Shown: positions 5,884 to 7,474 of the stretch, in pieces
Numbering within the stretch: position 1 is the first letter of the stretch
How the letters are laid out: each line of letters starts with the position of its first letter
Assembly: GCA_023439605.1 (NCBI GenBank)
Contig: JAEXNS010000343.1
Location: forward strand, 1-7,474
Origin: Bacillota bacterium
GTDB lineage: Bacteria > Bacillota > Clostridia > Oscillospirales > Ruminococcaceae
Reading direction: 5' to 3'
Length of the DNA stretch: 7,474 nt
The notes under the pieces: generated by a model
What the model was told of the DNA's origin: nothing
The model's database searches: none
What the model saw: only the letters and a program-made list of their open reading frames with translations
Program-made: the position numbers and the translations under genes

Positions 5884-5914
5884 AGCAGTTTTATTTTTAT
5901 AAAATAAAACTGCT
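5884..5914 (-). terminator. Perfect AT-rich hairpin between glgD and glgA (attenuator or processing site)
   Basis: AGCAGTTTTATTTT (5884-5897) and its exact complement AAAATAAAACTGCT (5901-5914) form a 14-bp stem with a three-base loop, 15 bp after the glgD stop. On the minus strand the following bases, ATAAAATATATATG, contain no clean T run, so it is at best a leaky terminator. It could be an mRNA-stabilising or processing hairpin that sets GlgA output relative to GlgC/GlgD. I see no convincing promoter for glgA in the remaining 107-bp gap, so read-through is likely. Confidence 0.5.
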
Positions 5915-5929
5915 AATTTTAATATTATA

Positions 5930-7057
5930 TTATAGCATATGAGCAAACTTTCCTATATACACAGGGTAAGTTTTTGAACCCATTAATATTCTTTCGTTTC
6001 CTATTATAACTTTCTTATCTGTTATAACCGAATCAATAATACAATTTATATCTATTTTGGTGTCTTGCATCAAAATGCAATTTTTAACTGTAGATCCTTT
6101 TCCTACTTTTACCCCTCTGAACAACACAGAATTTTCTACGTTACCATCTATTATGCAACCATCTGCAATCAATGAATTTTTTACATTTGCCTGAACCCCA
6201 AACTTAACTGGTCCATTATCTTTAACCTTAGTATATATGGGAAAATTTTTCAAGAATAAATTTGTTCTATTTTCAAAGTTCAATAACTCCATGTTTGCTT
6301 CGTAAAAATGAGCCATACTACTTATTTTTGAAAAATAACCTTTATGTTGATATCCAACTATTTTATACTCATTTTTCTTTCCTTGTAATATATCTTTTTC
6401 AAAACTGAATAAGCTTCTACTTACAGATTCTCTAACTATTTTTCTTAAAAAAGCCTTTGAAACGACAAACATGTTTAAACTTAGCTTAACTTCTCCGGAC
6501 ATATGAGGATTTAATAAAACATCAGTTACTCTATTTTCTTCATCAACTTCAATTATAGTAGAATAAATTTTTTCGTCTCCACCCATGATATAATTTGCAT
6601 AAACCGCTGTTATATCTGCTCCACTTTTAATATGTGACTTTACAACTGGTCTAAAGTCAATTGTTGTAGCAACGTCGCAATCAGACATAACAACATAGTC
6701 AGCAGATGAATGCTCTACAAAATTCCAAATCCCATCCAAAGCTTCTAGTCTACCTCTATAAATACCACTACCCACATGACTAAATGGTGGTAGCAAATGA
6801 AGTCCGCCATTTTTTCTAGCCAAATCCCACTCTCTACCTGAACCAATATGATCAAGCAATGATTGATAATTTGATTTAGTAATTACTCCAACTTCAGGAA
6901 TTCCTGAATTGGCGAAATTTGATAAAGGAAAATCTATAAGTCTATACCTACCTCCGAACATGACAGAACCCATAGTTCTTTCTTTAGTTAATTCAGGCAC
7001 GGCTGCATCATGCATGTTTGCAAAAACCAAGCCTAAAACATCGTTGTTTATACCCAT
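5930..7057 (-). CDS. glgD: GlgD subunit of glucose-1-phosphate adenylyltransferase
   Basis: This 375-residue partner of GlgC belongs to the ADP-glucose pyrophosphorylase that supplies GlgA. The N-terminal part is a nucleotidyltransferase fold with FGGRYRLIDFPLSN (34-47), as in GlgC. The nucleotide-binding GGxGxRL loop near the N-terminus is replaced by VFANMHDAAVPELTKER (11-27), the hallmark of GlgD. The C-terminal part, from about 285, is a left-handed beta-helix of hexapeptide type (SLIADGCIIDGNVENSVL). Family work on Firmicutes shows that GlgD has little activity alone and raises the activity or alters the regulation of the GlgC/GlgD heterotetramer. ATG at 7057 has GAGGTGA (7070-7064) six bases upstream, and only 14 bp separate it from the glgC stop, which implies translational coupling. 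Length is normal. Confidence 0.95.
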   Translation of the reverse strand: MGINNDVLGLVFANMHDAAVPELTKERTMGSVMFGGRYRLIDFPLSNFANSGIPEVGVITKSNYQSLLDHIGSGREWDLARKNGGLHLLPPFSHVGSGIYRGRLEALDGIWNFVEHSSADYVVMSDCDVATTIDFRPVVKSHIKSGADITAVYANYIMGGDEKIYSTIIEVDEENRVTDVLLNPHMSGEVKLSLNMFVVSKAFLRKIVRESVSRSLFSFEKDILQGKKNEYKIVGYQHKGYFSKISSMAHFYEANMELLNFENRTNLFLKNFPIYTKVKDNGPVKFGVQANVKNSLIADGCIIDGNVENSVLFRGVKVGKGSTVKNCILMQDTKIDINCIIDSVITDKKVIIGNERILMGSKTYPVYIGKFAHML

Positions 7058-7071
7058 TTTCCTTCACCTCT

Positions 7072-7474
7072 CTATCTGATATCAGGGACCATTTCTTTTG
7101 GTTTTACAACTGTACTTTCTTCTATAGTAACATTATGACCAATTACAGAAATTCCCCATTCATCTTTATTTTCAGTTTCTTCAGGTGAAGCACCTATTAC
7201 TGCACCAGAATTTATAATTGAGTTTTCACCAATTATTGAATATTCTATTACTGCACCAGATTTTATAGTTGCACCTGGCATTATAACGCTATATTTTACT
7301 GTTGCATCTTTTTCAATAGTTACACCCTCAAAAACAACAGAAAAATCCACACTTCCATCTATATAACATCCCTCTGACATAAGTGTATTTTCAACTGTTG
7401 CATTTTCACCTATGTATTGTGGAGGCATAATAGGATTTCTTGAATATATTTTCCATTCAGGATCATATAAATCT
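7072..7474 (-). CDS. glgC: Glucose-1-phosphate adenylyltransferase GlgC, C-terminal part (cut by the window edge)
   Basis: This is the last 133 residues of the catalytic ADP-glucose pyrophosphorylase subunit, which makes ADP-glucose and pyrophosphate from ATP and glucose-1-phosphate. The frame stays open to the right end of the window. It reads DLYDPEWKIYSRNPIMPPQY, the usual linker into the C-terminal domain, then hexapeptide repeats of the left-handed beta-helix (ATVENTLMSEGCYIDG, VDFSVVFEGVTI, AVIEYSIIGENSII), ending EMVPDIR. The catalytic half lies outside the window, so activity cannot be judged from here. An internal ATG at 7428 is not a start, because the conserved residues continue upstream of it. 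It is the first visible gene of the right-to-left glgC-glgD-glgA operon. Confidence 0.93.
   Translation of the reverse strand, partial: DLYDPEWKIYSRNPIMPPQYIGENATVENTLMSEGCYIDGSVDFSVVFEGVTIEKDATVKYSVIMPGATIKSGAVIEYSIIGENSIINSGAVIGASPEETENKDEWGISVIGHNVTIEESTVVKPKEMVPDIR

Noticed and set aside
7426..7428. ATG as start of a separate 118-residue protein
   Set aside because: The frame is open to the window edge and upstream residues (PEWKIYSRNP) are conserved GlgC sequence, so this is an internal Met of a truncated glgC.

Overview
The window is AT-rich, low-GC Firmicute DNA. It suggests a mesophilic, cellulosome-forming Clostridium. The evidence is a secreted GH9 cellulase with a type I-like dockerin, U-rich intrinsic terminators, GTG and TTG starts behind purine-rich Shine-Dalgarno sites, and a glgC-glgD-glgA set of the Firmicute kind. 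Clostridium cellulovorans or a close relative is my best guess, from general resemblance only.

Layout. Positions 1-381 are non-coding: the right end of one dispersed repeat (copy A), a decayed second copy (B), then a strong sigma-A-type promoter and leader for the cellulase. Positions 382-2700 (+) encode the cellulosomal GH9 endoglucanase (signal peptide, GH9, CBM3c, Thr/Ser linker, dockerin), closed by an intrinsic terminator. Positions 2701-3012 hold that terminator, repeat copy C and a weak promoter. Positions 3013-4163 (+) encode two half-size chromate-transporter (CHR) proteins whose genes overlap by four bases, followed by a strong hairpin terminator. Repeat copy D fills the convergent gap. 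Positions 4392-7474 (-) carry the 3' end of glgC, then glgD, then glgA: a glycogen synthesis operon read right to left.

How the genes work together. GlgC and GlgD should form the ADP-glucose pyrophosphorylase, with GlgD the non-catalytic-type partner. GlgA then polymerises ADP-glucose into glycogen. The cellulase acts outside the cell on a scaffoldin and releases cellodextrins, so it lies metabolically upstream of glycogen storage, but nothing in the sequence shows co-regulation. The CHR pair is an independent two-gene transport unit.

The least ordinary item is a dispersed intergenic repeat of about 100-132 bp with near-perfect 13-bp terminal inverted repeats (TTACTATTCAGCC / GGCTGAATAGTAA) and a GC-rich core that folds into two adjoining hairpins. 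Four copies, all in one orientation, lie in 4.3 kb, and the two best-preserved full copies sit directly behind intrinsic terminators. It looks like a MITE-like non-autonomous element or a dispersed structured RNA element. I cannot name a described family for it.
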